This document shows, piece after piece, positions 47,447 to 54,492 of a stretch of 64,000 bases of DNA. Under the pieces are notes generated by a model, which saw nothing but the letters and a program-made list of their open reading frames with translations, did not search any database and was not told the origin of the DNA. The DNA lies in NCBI RefSeq assembly GCF_002160495.1, contig NZ_NFKR01000011.1:1-64000 (forward strand). The letters are read 5' to 3'. This DNA comes from Erysipelatoclostridium sp. An173. GTDB lineage: Bacteria > Bacillota_I > Bacilli_A > Erysipelotrichales > Coprobacillaceae. Both the position numbers and the translations under genes were made by a program. Position 1 is the first letter of the stretch, and each line of letters opens with the position of its first letter.

Positions 47447-47475
47447 ATTGTACATCTTTTTGATTATATTGTCAA
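47447..47475 (-). promoter_or_regulatory. Strong leftward promoter of the 47128-47385 gene
   Basis: TTGACA (47475-47470), 17-base spacer and TACAAT (47452-47447). A near-consensus promoter at the prophage edge implies expression in the lysogen. Confidence 0.75.
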
Positions 47476-47583
47476 CCTTTTTTATAACTTTTTATGTTAT
47501 TTTATAAATATTTTTAATTTATTATATAATCAAATAGATTTATTTTAAAAAATGTGATAATATAAATATGAAGAGGTGGTATC

Positions 47584-47820
47584 ATGATAAAAAACAAAAT
47601 AAAAATGTTGTTTAATTATAAGAATGTTAAACAATCAGATTTTATTGAATTGCTGGATATGTCTAGCAGACAAGCTTTAAATAATAAATTTGCAAAAGAT
47701 CGCTTTACTGTTCAAGATGTTATCAAAATTTGTAATGAATTGGATTGTACTTTGCAAATAGTAGACAATACCAGTAAAAATACAATTGTTTCATTTGATA
47801 TAGAAGATACAACAATATAA
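47584..47820 (+). CDS. XRE-like helix-turn-helix regulator at the prophage right end
   Basis: 78 aa. IKMLFNYKNVKQSDFIELLD then MSSRQALNNKFAKDRFTVQD, FKICNELD-type end: a Cro/CI fold of the small DUF739-like kind. AGAGGTGG site. It is the last prophage gene, immediately before the right attachment arm, a frequent place for lysogeny-expressed regulators. Confidence 0.75.
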   Translation: MIKNKIKMLFNYKNVKQSDFIELLDMSSRQALNNKFAKDRFTVQDVIKICNELDCTLQIVDNTSKNTIVSFDIEDTTI

Positions 47821-47845
47821 AGTTGTCAAAATAGTTGTCAAATTA
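47821..47845. repeat. Tandem GTTGTCAAA repeats, possible integrase arm sites
   Basis: AGTTGTCAAAATAGTTGTCA with a 12-bp period, similar to 13653-13675 at the left end and in the same orientation. Confidence 0.5.
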
Positions 47846-47856
47846 TTTTTTTAACT

Positions 47857-47897
47857 GCCAAACCCCTTGATTTTACTAGGGTTTAGCCGTTTTAACA
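47857..47897 (+). terminator. Terminator-like repeat at the right prophage arm
   Basis: AAACCC (47860-47865) pairs with GGGTTT (47879-47884), then TTTT. 47865-47893 is an exact 29-bp copy of 13565-13593 next to attL. Confidence 0.6.
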
Positions 47898-47904
47898 TCG
47901 TTAT

Positions 47905-47949
47905 CTCTTAATCAGTGGGTCTAGGGTTCGAATCCCTAAGGGGAGACCA
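47905..47949 (+). other. attR core (prophage right end)
   Basis: 45 bp identical to the 3' part of tRNA-Lys (13500-13544) including CCA. The 5' half of a tRNA is absent, so it is an attachment duplication and not a tRNA gene. Confidence 0.95.
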
Positions 47950-47982
47950 TTATAAATACTATGGGATTATCAAAATCTCTTT

Positions 47983-48023
47983 AAGCCCTCATTCTAGAGT
48001 ATATTCTAGTTGAGGGCTTTTTT
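47983..48023 (+). terminator. Original host terminator of tRNA-Lys
   Basis: AGCCCTCA and TGAGGGCT with inner CTAGA / TCTAG pairs, then T6. It lies 34 bases after attR and must have followed tRNA-Lys before phage integration. Confidence 0.75.
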
Positions 48024-48062
48024 ATTTTGTTCTTTCATCACATTTTTTATCAAAAATAGTGT

Positions 48063-48314
48063 TTATTTATGTTTTTCCTGGATATGTGTATAAACGCTCG
48101 TAGTAGTATTGATATTACTATGTCTCATTAGATCATGCGAAGTTTCTAAATCAATATTATTGATTGTCGGTATTGTGATACAGGTGTGTCTTATTATATG
48201 AAAATTAAATGGAGTAATGATATGTTTCACTAAATTGGAAAATTTTGGGTCATATGCATCGATAATAGCCTATGCCAGTGCAACTTTTTTAGGATTACGT
48301 TTTATTCTTGCCAT
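48063..48314 (-). pseudogene. Chimeric remnant: IS256-like transposase start joined to an integrase C-terminus
   Basis: Read leftward, the frame starts MARIKRNPKKVALA, hits TAG, then continues AIIDAYDPK, the N-terminal pattern of IS256-family transposases. It then passes without a break into a tyrosine recombinase C-terminus: FNFHIIRHTCITIPTI (HxxR), DLMRHSNINTTTS (second His) and VYTHIQEKHK (Tyr), ending at 48063. It cannot be functional. It records insertion and deletion of mobile elements just outside the prophage. Confidence 0.6.
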
Positions 48315-48505
48315 ATTCATATATCTCTTCTTTTTTTATTATAACATAGATATAAATAAAAACTGTGAAGCTGAGCCGTACGCTCTCAACTTATACAGTT
48401 TATTTTACACTCTCAAAATAACAGATACAATTTTCTTACAGAAATGACATTATAAATCTTTTATATGTTTCTCTTCTCATACTCTTTTGTCCCAGAATGG
48501 GGAAC

Positions 48506-48573
48506 TTGGATAGGTTACACTAAATTGTAACAGTTCTCTTAGAAACTGTTACAATTTAGTGTAACCTATCCAA
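48506..48573. repeat. Perfect 30-bp palindrome (IS end junction candidate)
   Basis: 48506-48535 and 48544-48573 are exact reverse complements around an 8-base spacer CTCTTAGA; core TAGGTTACACTAAATTGTAA. There is no T run. Two abutted inverted-repeat ends of an insertion sequence would look like this; an IS256-like remnant lies 190 bp to the left and the ERF pseudogene begins 4 bases to the right. Confidence 0.7.
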
Positions 48574-48576
48574 AGT

Positions 48577-49264
48577 AACTACTGATCCATATGAAAATAC
48601 TAAAACTGATTGGTCAGCAATGGATTTAAGAAAGAAAATGACTATTGCAAATTACCGTATCAATCTTATTCCAAAAAAGAAGTCTGGTCATAACAGCAAG
48701 CTAAAATATAACTATTTTAAATTAGGTGATATCATGCCAGCTATTCTAAAAGTCTGTGCAGAAATGAGAATCTTCCATCGTGCTTTTACTGATGAAAATC
48801 AGCTTAAACTTATGATTCAAAACGCAGATAAACTTGATGATGAGTGGTTAGATCTTGTATAAGGTACATCATATAATGATTATCAACAGCCTATGTATAA
48901 TAATGTAGCTTCTAAATCTATATAGCCACAGAAAATGTCTTCAAAACAGGATGAGCTTATCAAGAAGTTGTTCAAGGTATTGTTCAATGATTCTGAATAT
49001 AAAGATAGTGTTAAAGTATCAAAGCAAGAAAGCTCATGATAAAGAAGCAGAAGAAAACATTGTAGTAGATAATGAGACCGGTGAAGTTAAGAAAGATGAA
49101 GCTAAAACTGTTGCTGAACCAAAGAAAACGGTAGTGTAGGAAGCTGATTCTGATGAAGAAACTGTTGAAGAAATTGAATTAGGTGGCGATAATGAAAATA
49201 TTGATAACGAAGAAATCACTATTATCGATGTTGATGAAATTGAAGGTATTGAAGCGTTTAATTA
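48577..49264 (+). pseudogene. ERF-family single-strand annealing recombinase, decayed
   Basis: The frame reads LRKKMTIANYRINLIPKKKS, GHNSKLKYNYFKLGDIMPAI and LKVCAEMRIFHRAFTDENQL, the typical ERF N-terminal domain, stopping at 48860. Fragments of the rest follow in other frames with several stops (MSSKQDELIKKLFKVLFNDS; VVDNETGEVKKDEAKTVAEP; a final acidic tail ending IEGIEAFN). The 5' end is cut at the palindrome 48506-48573. Relic of an older prophage. Confidence 0.65.
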
Positions 49265-49270
49265 AATAAG

Positions 49271-49310
49271 CTGACATCCTCCCATGGTTTTAACCGTGGG
49301 AGGATGTCAG
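49271..49310. repeat. Long hairpin, possible IS200/IS605-type end
   Basis: CTGACATCCTCCCATGG and its near-exact reverse complement meet with almost no loop (49271-49289 with 49292-49310, one G-T). Hairpins of this text are seen at ends of IS200/IS605-like elements, but no transposase is present, so it may equally be a terminator of the ERF relic. Confidence 0.5.
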
Positions 49311-49336
49311 TGAAGTACTTTATTTATTTGCAAAAA

Positions 49337-49387
49337 ATGACTGTTTCTTTATATCATAAAGATGATATAAACGAAACAGTCATTTAG
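49337..49387. terminator. Large hairpin after the recombinase cassette
   Basis: AAATGACTGTTTC (49337-49349) pairs with GAAACAGTCATTT (49375-49387) and the inner TTTATATCAT with ATGATATAAA, one bulged base. It lies to the left of the recombinase pseudogene, outside its inverted repeats, where leftward transcripts would end. Confidence 0.6.
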
Positions 49388-49484
49388 ATTGTTCCATAAC
49401 TTATAATAAAGTATTTAAAACTTTTTAACAAAAAAACGTTAATTTTTTGTGGATATATTTGGGATTTATACAAAAATATGTCAT

Positions 49485-49504
49485 AGAATAATCAATTCTG
49501 CGAC
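49485..49504 (+). repeat. Left 20-bp inverted repeat of the recombinase cassette
   Basis: AGAATAATCAATTCTGCGAC; 19 of 20 bases match the reverse complement of 50579-50598. It ends 3 bases before the stop codon of the recombinase gene. Confidence 0.85.
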
Positions 49505-49507
49505 TCA

Positions 49508-50440
49508 TTATTTAGGAATTTTATTAATCTGTTGAGATTTGAACTCTAATGTAGGATGTACATATAAATTCATTGTAGTTGTTATGTTAGCGTGACCCAA
49601 CAACTCACTTAAAACTTTTAAATCCATATCATACTTAATGCAGTTAGTTGCAAAAGTATGTCTCAAAATGTGAAAATTAATATCAATATCTAATATATTA
49701 CAAACTTTTTTAAAATTTCTCTGAATATTCCTTGGTTCTGGGATCGTTATACTGTTGGTAAGAATAAAATGCTCTGAAGAGACAGGGTCGCAGGAATTCT
49801 TATAATTATAGAGGTATTCTGCTAAAAAATCTGTCATTACCACTATACGTTTTGATGAGACTGTTTTAGGGGGAAAAATTAGTAACTTGGTTTTACTATT
49901 GCTATCACTATCAGATTTAAGTCTCTGAACAGTTCTAAGGACTTCTATTGTTTTATTATCAAAGTTTATATTTTCCTACTTTAATCCACAAATTTCGCCA
50001 ATTCTCATTCCAGAATACATGCTAATATAAACAGCTATCTGTACCGGTCTGTATCCTGATTGACAAAATTCTGCTAATCTGATACGCTCATTATCATTTA
50101 GTACATGTATTTCATGTTTATAAGTCTCTATTTTCAAACATGAAAGGTTGATATGTTCAATATTATAATTACGTTCACCATGGTTAATTATTGATTTCAG
50201 TACATATATGATAGTCTTTACCGTAGCAGCAGCCAAACCTTTTTCTGATAGCTCTTTTAATAGACTTTTATAATCAGTTATACTCCAGCTTAATAATTCA
50301 CTTTGTTCTAATAAATCCGATAAATGAACATCAATTATATTTGAATATTTTGCATATGTAGTCTGTTTTACAGATAACTTTTTCAGTTCTAACCATTCAT
50401 ATGTTAAATGTTTAAATGTAATTTCATTATTGTTTGTCAT
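49508..50440 (-). pseudogene. Tyrosine recombinase with one amber codon, framed by inverted repeats
   Basis: 311-codon frame interrupted only by TAG 49976-49978 (context GLK-stop-ENINFDN, where relatives have Trp, so a TGG to TAG change). Residues: N-terminal SAM-like domain (WLELKKLSVKQTTYAKYSNI), Arg in SGMRIGEICGL, HxxR in FHILRHTFATNC, second His in LLGHANITTT, Tyr in MNLYVHPT. The family is the one used for promoter inversion or mobile-element transposition. It may be recently dead, or read through at low level. Confidence 0.8.
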
Positions 50441-50491
50441 GATACTTATTCTCCTTTTTATATTAATTTTTTGGTGTTAAAACACTCAATC

Positions 50492-50521
50492 ATTATAATA
50501 AACTAAGGATAAATGTCTCAA
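50492..50521 (-). promoter_or_regulatory. Leftward promoter of the recombinase gene
   Basis: TTGAGA (50521-50516), 18-base spacer and TATAAT (50497-50492), then AAAAGGAGAA before the start. It lies inside the inverted repeats, so inversion would turn it toward loaP. Confidence 0.7.
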
Positions 50522-50578
50522 TTATGGCAAATTTGTCATTTTTACTTTTTTTTCTAATTTATTTGTGATATATTTGTT

Positions 50579-50598
50579 GTCGTAGAATTGATTATTCT
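50579..50598 (-). repeat. Right 20-bp inverted repeat of the recombinase cassette
   Basis: GTCGTAGAATTGATTATTCT, partner of 49485-49504 with one mismatch. It is 40 bases before the first loaP start codon. Confidence 0.85.
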
Positions 50599-50638
50599 GC
50601 TATTTTCATTTAATTATGATAAAGAAAGATGTGAAAGA

Positions 50639-51142
50639 ATGTATTGGTATTTTTTACGGTATAAGTCCGATTCTTCGGAAAATTTGATTAATTTCTTCAA
50701 TAGTCAGCAAAATACTTTTGCTTTTATACCTAAAACTGAAAAATGGTACAGTATAAATGGTGTTAAAAGCTGGGTTGTCAAAAATATGTATCCTGATTAT
50801 GTATTTGTTAGATGTGATCTTGATGAAATTTCTTTTATGAGAAAATATAAGGAGTTTTTGGAATCTGTTAAAAATTCAGTTACTCTTGTAAATCAGGGAA
50901 ATTCTTTATCTCTTCAGCAATCTTTATCAGCTATATATGACAAGCTTTTTAATGGCGAAGATACTATAAGGCACTTTGTTGGCAATATTGTCAATTCTAA
51001 ACTGATTGTTGATACTGGACCAATAATGGGGCTTGAGGATTATGTTATAAAAATTAATCGCCATCATCGTATTGCTATGCTGGATTTTCGTTTAAATAAT
51101 TCAGTTATTAAGATACCATTGGAAGTAGTCAGCAAAAGCTGA
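50639..51142 (+). CDS. loaP: LoaP-like NusG paralogue 1 (specialised antiterminator)
   Basis: 167 aa from ATG 50639; the earlier ATG 50588 lies in the inverted repeat. NusG N-terminal domain: YWYFLRYKSDSSENLINFFN, FAFIPKTEKWYSINGVKSWV, VKNMYPDYVFVRCDLDEISF; then a KOW-like end DTGPIMGLEDYVIKINRHHR. LoaP proteins of Firmicutes bind an RNA hairpin in the leader of long polysaccharide or antibiotic operons and suppress termination. It sits upstream of the capsule operon and just outside the recombinase cassette. Weak ribosome site. Confidence 0.85.
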   Translation: MYWYFLRYKSDSSENLINFFNSQQNTFAFIPKTEKWYSINGVKSWVVKNMYPDYVFVRCDLDEISFMRKYKEFLESVKNSVTLVNQGNSLSLQQSLSAIYDKLFNGEDTIRHFVGNIVNSKLIVDTGPIMGLEDYVIKINRHHRIAMLDFRLNNSVIKIPLEVVSKS

Positions 51143-51155
51143 TAGGAGAGTCAAG

Positions 51156-51387
51156 ATGTTTGAAATGAAAAATATTTATGGCAAGATGAATAAAGAGCAT
51201 CAAAAGCTGATGGAAGATAATCAGACACATATTGAAAATATGCTAGATTATGCCATCATGGAATTAGGAGAGATTGCTAAAAATAATGATATCTTCTTGG
51301 TTGATAATCTTAATCTCTGCAATATATGAAGAAGTATTTGAGTGTTTAAAACATCGTTCTCAAAAAAGGATAGATCGAAGCAAATAG
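51156..51387 (+). pseudogene. Small gene between the loaP copies, frameshifted
   Basis: From ATG 51156 (TAGGAGAG site) a 57-codon frame (NIYGKMNKEHQKLMEDNQTH, MLDYAIMELGEIAKNNDIFL) stops at 51327. Shifting frame near 51315 continues AIYEEVFECLKHRSQKRIDR to TAG 51385-51387, two bases before the second loaP. The joined product would be about 76 aa, helical. A one-base change or reading error is the simplest cause. Function unknown. Confidence 0.5.
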
Positions 51388-51388
51388 A

Positions 51389-51889
51389 ATGAATTATTAT
51401 GTATTGTACTGTCAGACACTTAAAGCTGAAAAAGTCTGTTCTAGGTTAAACAAAAAAGATGGTATTTATGCTTATATTCCAAAAATGGAATATTATTTTC
51501 GATTACATGATGAAATAGTTTTGAAAGTCATGTTTCCTGGATATGTTTTTATTAAGACAAAGCTGAATCAACTTGAATTCGATAATTTATTGTATTCACT
51601 AAACGAAGAACGTGATGGGATTATTAAGGAACTTAAGAAGACTGATGTTTCAGCACTTACTAAAGATGAAGTAAATCTGTTTAAAAAACTTCTTGATGAC
51701 AGAGGAATTCTTAGAATGTCATATGGATATAAAGAAGATGGTAAGACAGTTGTTACAGGTGGACCACTGATTCATTTTGAAAACTGTATCATCAAGAGCG
51801 ACAAAAGAGATATGATTGCTGTTTTAGATATCAAATTTTTTGACAGGTATATTAAAGCCGGACTTTTTATAAACAAAACAAACAGGTAA
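51389..51889 (+). CDS. loaP: LoaP-like NusG paralogue 2 (specialised antiterminator)
   Basis: 166 aa. YYVLYCQTLKAEKVCSRLNK, YAYIPKMEYYFRLHDEIVLK, VMFPGYVFIKTKLNQLEFDN, then GGPLIHFENCIIKSDKRDM as the KOW domain. It is clearly diverged from the first copy, so both may have different RNA targets or one may be the active regulator. Directly followed by the leader hairpin and terminator of the capsule operon. Confidence 0.88.
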   Translation: MNYYVLYCQTLKAEKVCSRLNKKDGIYAYIPKMEYYFRLHDEIVLKVMFPGYVFIKTKLNQLEFDNLLYSLNEERDGIIKELKKTDVSALTKDEVNLFKKLLDDRGILRMSYGYKEDGKTVVTGGPLIHFENCIIKSDKRDMIAVLDIKFFDRYIKAGLFINKTNR

Positions 51890-51897
51890 AATAAATA

Positions 51898-51930
51898 AGA
51901 TAATGCGTGTGGCTGTCTCTGCCATTATCT
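51898..51930 (+). promoter_or_regulatory. Leader hairpin, candidate LoaP-binding RNA
   Basis: AGATAATG pairs with CATTATCT around a 17-base interior that can form a small inner helix. It stands between loaP and the operon terminator, the location known for LoaP recognition hairpins. Confidence 0.55.
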
Positions 51931-51939
51931 AAATTATTT

Positions 51940-52002
51940 GAACATAGTTTTTCTGCTCAAGGTAGATGTTTATCTTGAGTAGGAGGACTATGTTCTTTTT
52001 TT
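51940..52002 (+). terminator. Large leader terminator before the capsule operon
   Basis: Outer stem GAACATAGT / ACTATGTTC (51940-51948, 51987-51995), inner stem CTCAAG / CTTGAG (51956-51961, 51974-51979), then T7 (51996-52002). A strong intrinsic terminator that must be passed to express the operon from a promoter upstream of or within loaP; it fits processive antitermination control. Confidence 0.8.
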
Positions 52003-52071
52003 GTTTATATTATCACAAATTAATAACAATAATTCTTTTATAGCACATAGAAAGGGGAGAGGGTATTAGAA

Positions 52072-52119
52072 TTGATTGATGATTACAGATTCATTAGTCA
52101 ACTAAAAAACAATGAATAA
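52072..52119 (+). CDS. Possible 15-codon leader peptide of the capsule operon
   Basis: TTG 52072 lies 8 bases after GGGGAGAGGG, by far the best ribosome site here. The frame IDDYRFISQLKNNE ends at TAA 52117-52119, overlapping ATG 52112 of the dehydratase gene, which itself has no ribosome site. Translational coupling through this short ORF is likely. Confidence 0.45.
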   Translation: MIDDYRFISQLKNNE

Positions 52120-53965
52120 CCATAAAATAAGAGTCAGACAGATAATTCTAATGATCGTGGATGTTCTGTGTATTATATTTTCGCTTTATGGTTCTTTAAT
52201 ACTTCGATTTGAAGGGACGATAAATCAAGAATATATAAGGAATATCAATCAGGTATTACCAATCATTATTATATTAAACTTAATCGTTTTTATCTGGATG
52301 AAAATGTATAAAAGCCTATGGCAGTTTGCCTCAATGGTCGAATTGTTTAATATCGTATGTGCAACGATTGTGGGTAGTTTGATCAATATTGCGGTATTTG
52401 AAATAACTAATAACGATTTACCAGAATCTTGTTATTTCTTATATTTTCTATTATTAACATTATGTTTAGGCTTTACAAGATTTACTTATCGATTACTTAG
52501 AATCTATAAGTTACATATTCATCCAAAAAGTCGTAGAGAATTACAACGGGTAATGATCATTGGAGCTGGTTTGGCTGGTGAAAAGACTTACCGAGAGATT
52601 ATTTATAATCCAACGATCTTTAAACAAGTTGTCTGTTTTATTGATGATGATGTTAATAAACAGAAAAAACAAATTCATAATGTCAGTGTTTATGGTGGTC
52701 GTGACAAGATCATTGAAGCAGCTAAAAAATTTAAAATTGATGAGATTTTATTAGCGATTCCTTCGATTGATCATCAGGATATGGCAGATATCTTAAATAT
52801 CTGTAAAGAAACAAAATGTCAAATTAAAAGATTACCTGGTATTTATCAGATGATAAATGGTGATATTCATATCAGTGATTATAAAGATGTTGAGATTCAG
52901 GATTTATTAGGCCGAGAACCAATCAAAGTCAACCTGGAAAATATCATGCGATATGTAAATGGAAAAGTAGTAATGGTAACTGGTGGTGGCGGATCAATCG
53001 GTAGTGAATTATGTCGTCAGATTGCTGCCAGTGGTCCTAAACAGCTGATCATTGTTGATATCTATGAAAATAATGCCTATGACATTCAATTAGAATTACG
53101 ACATAATTATCCAACACTTAATTTAGAAGTCATGATCGCTTCAGTAAGAAATTCCAAGAAAATGGATAAATTGTTTGCCACATATCAGCCTGATATCGTT
53201 TATCATGCAGCAGCTCATAAACATGTTCCATTGATGGAAGACAGTCCTAATGAAGCTGTTAAAAACAATGTGTTTGGAACTTTGAATGTCGTAAAAGCAG
53301 CTGATAAATATAAAACAGAGAAATTTATTTTGATATCAACCGATAAAGCAGTAAATCCAACCAATATCATGGGAGCTACTAAAAGAATCTGTGAAATGAT
53401 CGTTCAAACTTACAACAAACATTCCCAAACTGAATATGTAGCTGTCAGATTTGGAAATGTTTTAGGGTCAAACGGATCAGTCATTCCATTATTTAAAAAG
53501 CAGATTAAAGAAGGAGGCCCGGTAACGGTAACTCATCCAGATATTATCAGATATTTCATGACAATACCTGAAGCTGTTTCTTTAGTCTTACAAGCTGGAG
53601 CCTATGCCAAAGGTGGCGAAATCTTTATCTTAGATATGGGAGAACCAGTAAAAATAGCAGATATGGCTCGTAATTTAATTAAACTTTCAGGATATGAACC
53701 GGATGTTGATATCAAGATTGAATATACTGGATTAAGACCGGGTGAAAAATTATATGAAGAATTATTAATGAAAGAAGAAGGATTACAGGATACACCAAAT
53801 CATCTGATCCATATTGGTAAACCAATTGAATTAGATGAAACAACATTCTTTAATAAACTAACAAACTTAAAAGAAGCGGTTTATAAAGAAGACAGTAATG
53901 TTCGATTATTAGTAAAAGACATTGTACCAACTTATAAACCTAAGGAAGAGGATGTATCAAAATGA
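52112..53965 (+). CDS. Membrane nucleoside-diphosphate-sugar 4,6-dehydratase (PglF/CapD-like)
   Basis: 617 aa. Four N-terminal membrane segments (ILMIVDVLCIIFSLYGSLIL, VLPIIIILNLIVFIWMKM and following), a CoA-binding-like Rossmann domain (VMIIGAGLAGEKTYREI) and a C-terminal extended SDR (VTGGGGSIGSELCRQIAASG, STDKAVNPTNIMGATKR). It forms the 4-keto-6-deoxy sugar nucleotide used with the acyltransferase and initiating transferase next in line, as in bacillosamine-type pathways. Confidence 0.9.
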   Translation: MNNHKIRVRQIILMIVDVLCIIFSLYGSLILRFEGTINQEYIRNINQVLPIIIILNLIVFIWMKMYKSLWQFASMVELFNIVCATIVGSLINIAVFEITNNDLPESCYFLYFLLLTLCLGFTRFTYRLLRIYKLHIHPKSRRELQRVMIIGAGLAGEKTYREIIYNPTIFKQVVCFIDDDVNKQKKQIHNVSVYGGRDKIIEAAKKFKIDEILLAIPSIDHQDMADILNICKETKCQIKRLPGIYQMINGDIHISDYKDVEIQDLLGREPIKVNLENIMRYVNGKVVMVTGGGGSIGSELCRQIAASGPKQLIIVDIYENNAYDIQLELRHNYPTLNLEVMIASVRNSKKMDKLFATYQPDIVYHAAAHKHVPLMEDSPNEAVKNNVFGTLNVVKAADKYKTEKFILISTDKAVNPTNIMGATKRICEMIVQTYNKHSQTEYVAVRFGNVLGSNGSVIPLFKKQIKEGGPVTVTHPDIIRYFMTIPEAVSLVLQAGAYAKGGEIFILDMGEPVKIADMARNLIKLSGYEPDVDIKIEYTGLRPGEKLYEELLMKEEGLQDTPNHLIHIGKPIELDETTFFNKLTNLKEAVYKEDSNVRLLVKDIVPTYKPKEEDVSK

Positions 53966-54489
53966 AGAAAAAGTTATTAATAATTGGAGCTGGTGGACAT
54001 GGAAGATGCTGCTTTGATATTGCAAATCGAATGAATCGATATGATATGATTCATTTTTTAGATGATAATTCAAATGATAACTATGTAGTAGGTAAAATAA
54101 ATGATTTATCTAAATTTAAAAATGATTATGATGAAGTGTTTATAGCGATCGGAAATAATCAAATGCGTTATCAGCTAATTAAAAAATGTAAAGAAATAAA
54201 TTTGACTGTTACCACTTTGATAGATCCGATGTCTTTTATTTCACCAGAATCAATTATTGAAGAAGGAACAGTTATCTTTCCATTTGCATCAGTTGAATCA
54301 AAAGCAATAGTAAAAGAAGGATCGATTATCAGCAGTAATACGATTATTCATCATGATACTATCATTGATAAATTTGCATTGATATATGGTCATTGTGTAA
54401 TCAGACCAAAAACACATATTCAATCATTTGAAACTATTGGTAGTTCAATGGTTATTGATAGAAAGAATATTATCGAAGAAAGGGGATAA
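53962..54489 (+). CDS. PglD-like sugar O/N-acyltransferase (left-handed beta helix)
   Basis: 175 aa. LLIIGAGGHGRCCFDIANRM is the PglD nucleotide-sugar-binding start; hexapeptide repeats follow (SPESIIEEGTVIFPFASVES, AIVKEGSIISSNTIIHHDT). Usual members end with a longer helix; this one ends with a slightly atypical SFETIGSSMVIDRKNIIEE. Overlaps the previous stop by 4 bases. Confidence 0.82.
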   Translation: MKKKLLIIGAGGHGRCCFDIANRMNRYDMIHFLDDNSNDNYVVGKINDLSKFKNDYDEVFIAIGNNQMRYQLIKKCKEINLTVTTLIDPMSFISPESIIEEGTVIFPFASVESKAIVKEGSIISSNTIIHHDTIIDKFALIYGHCVIRPKTHIQSFETIGSSMVIDRKNIIEERG

Positions 54490-54492
54490 TGG

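Larger units (their letters stand above)
13500..47949. mobile_element. Siphovirus-type prophage integrated in tRNA-Lys
   Basis: About 34.4 kb bounded by a 45-bp exact duplication (13500-13544 and 47905-47949) of the tRNA 3' end. It contains, in order, integrase, repressors, early genes, replication, packaging, HK97-type head, siphovirus tail with a gpG/gpGT frameshift, fibres, holin/endolysin and conversion genes. All core structural and lysis genes appear intact; only one early gene (21307-21592) is frameshifted, so it may well be inducible. The size and order match temperate cos-type phages of Firmicutes. Confidence 0.95.

Noticed and set aside
47905-47949. A second tRNA-Lys gene
   Set aside because: Only the 3' 45 bases are present; the acceptor 5' strand and D arm are missing. 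It is attR.
48217-48447. A 76-codon plus-strand ORF right of the prophage
   Set aside because: It lies opposite the IS256/integrase relic, has no family resemblance and is hydrophobic only because of the A+T content.
49508-49843. C-terminal recombinase ORF as an independent gene
   Set aside because: It is the in-frame continuation of the 49976-50440 ORF beyond one amber codon and lacks its own ribosome site.
44044-49978. Genome-wide amber (TAG) recoding
   Set aside because: TAG ends many ordinary genes here (for example at 16449, 23249, 34785 and 61331) with the next ribosome site directly after, so it works as a normal stop.
47950-50600. Extension of the active prophage to the recombinase at 50 kb
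   Set aside because: The exact 45-bp att duplication ends the prophage at 47949, and the original tRNA terminator follows at 47983-48023; genes beyond are decayed relics.
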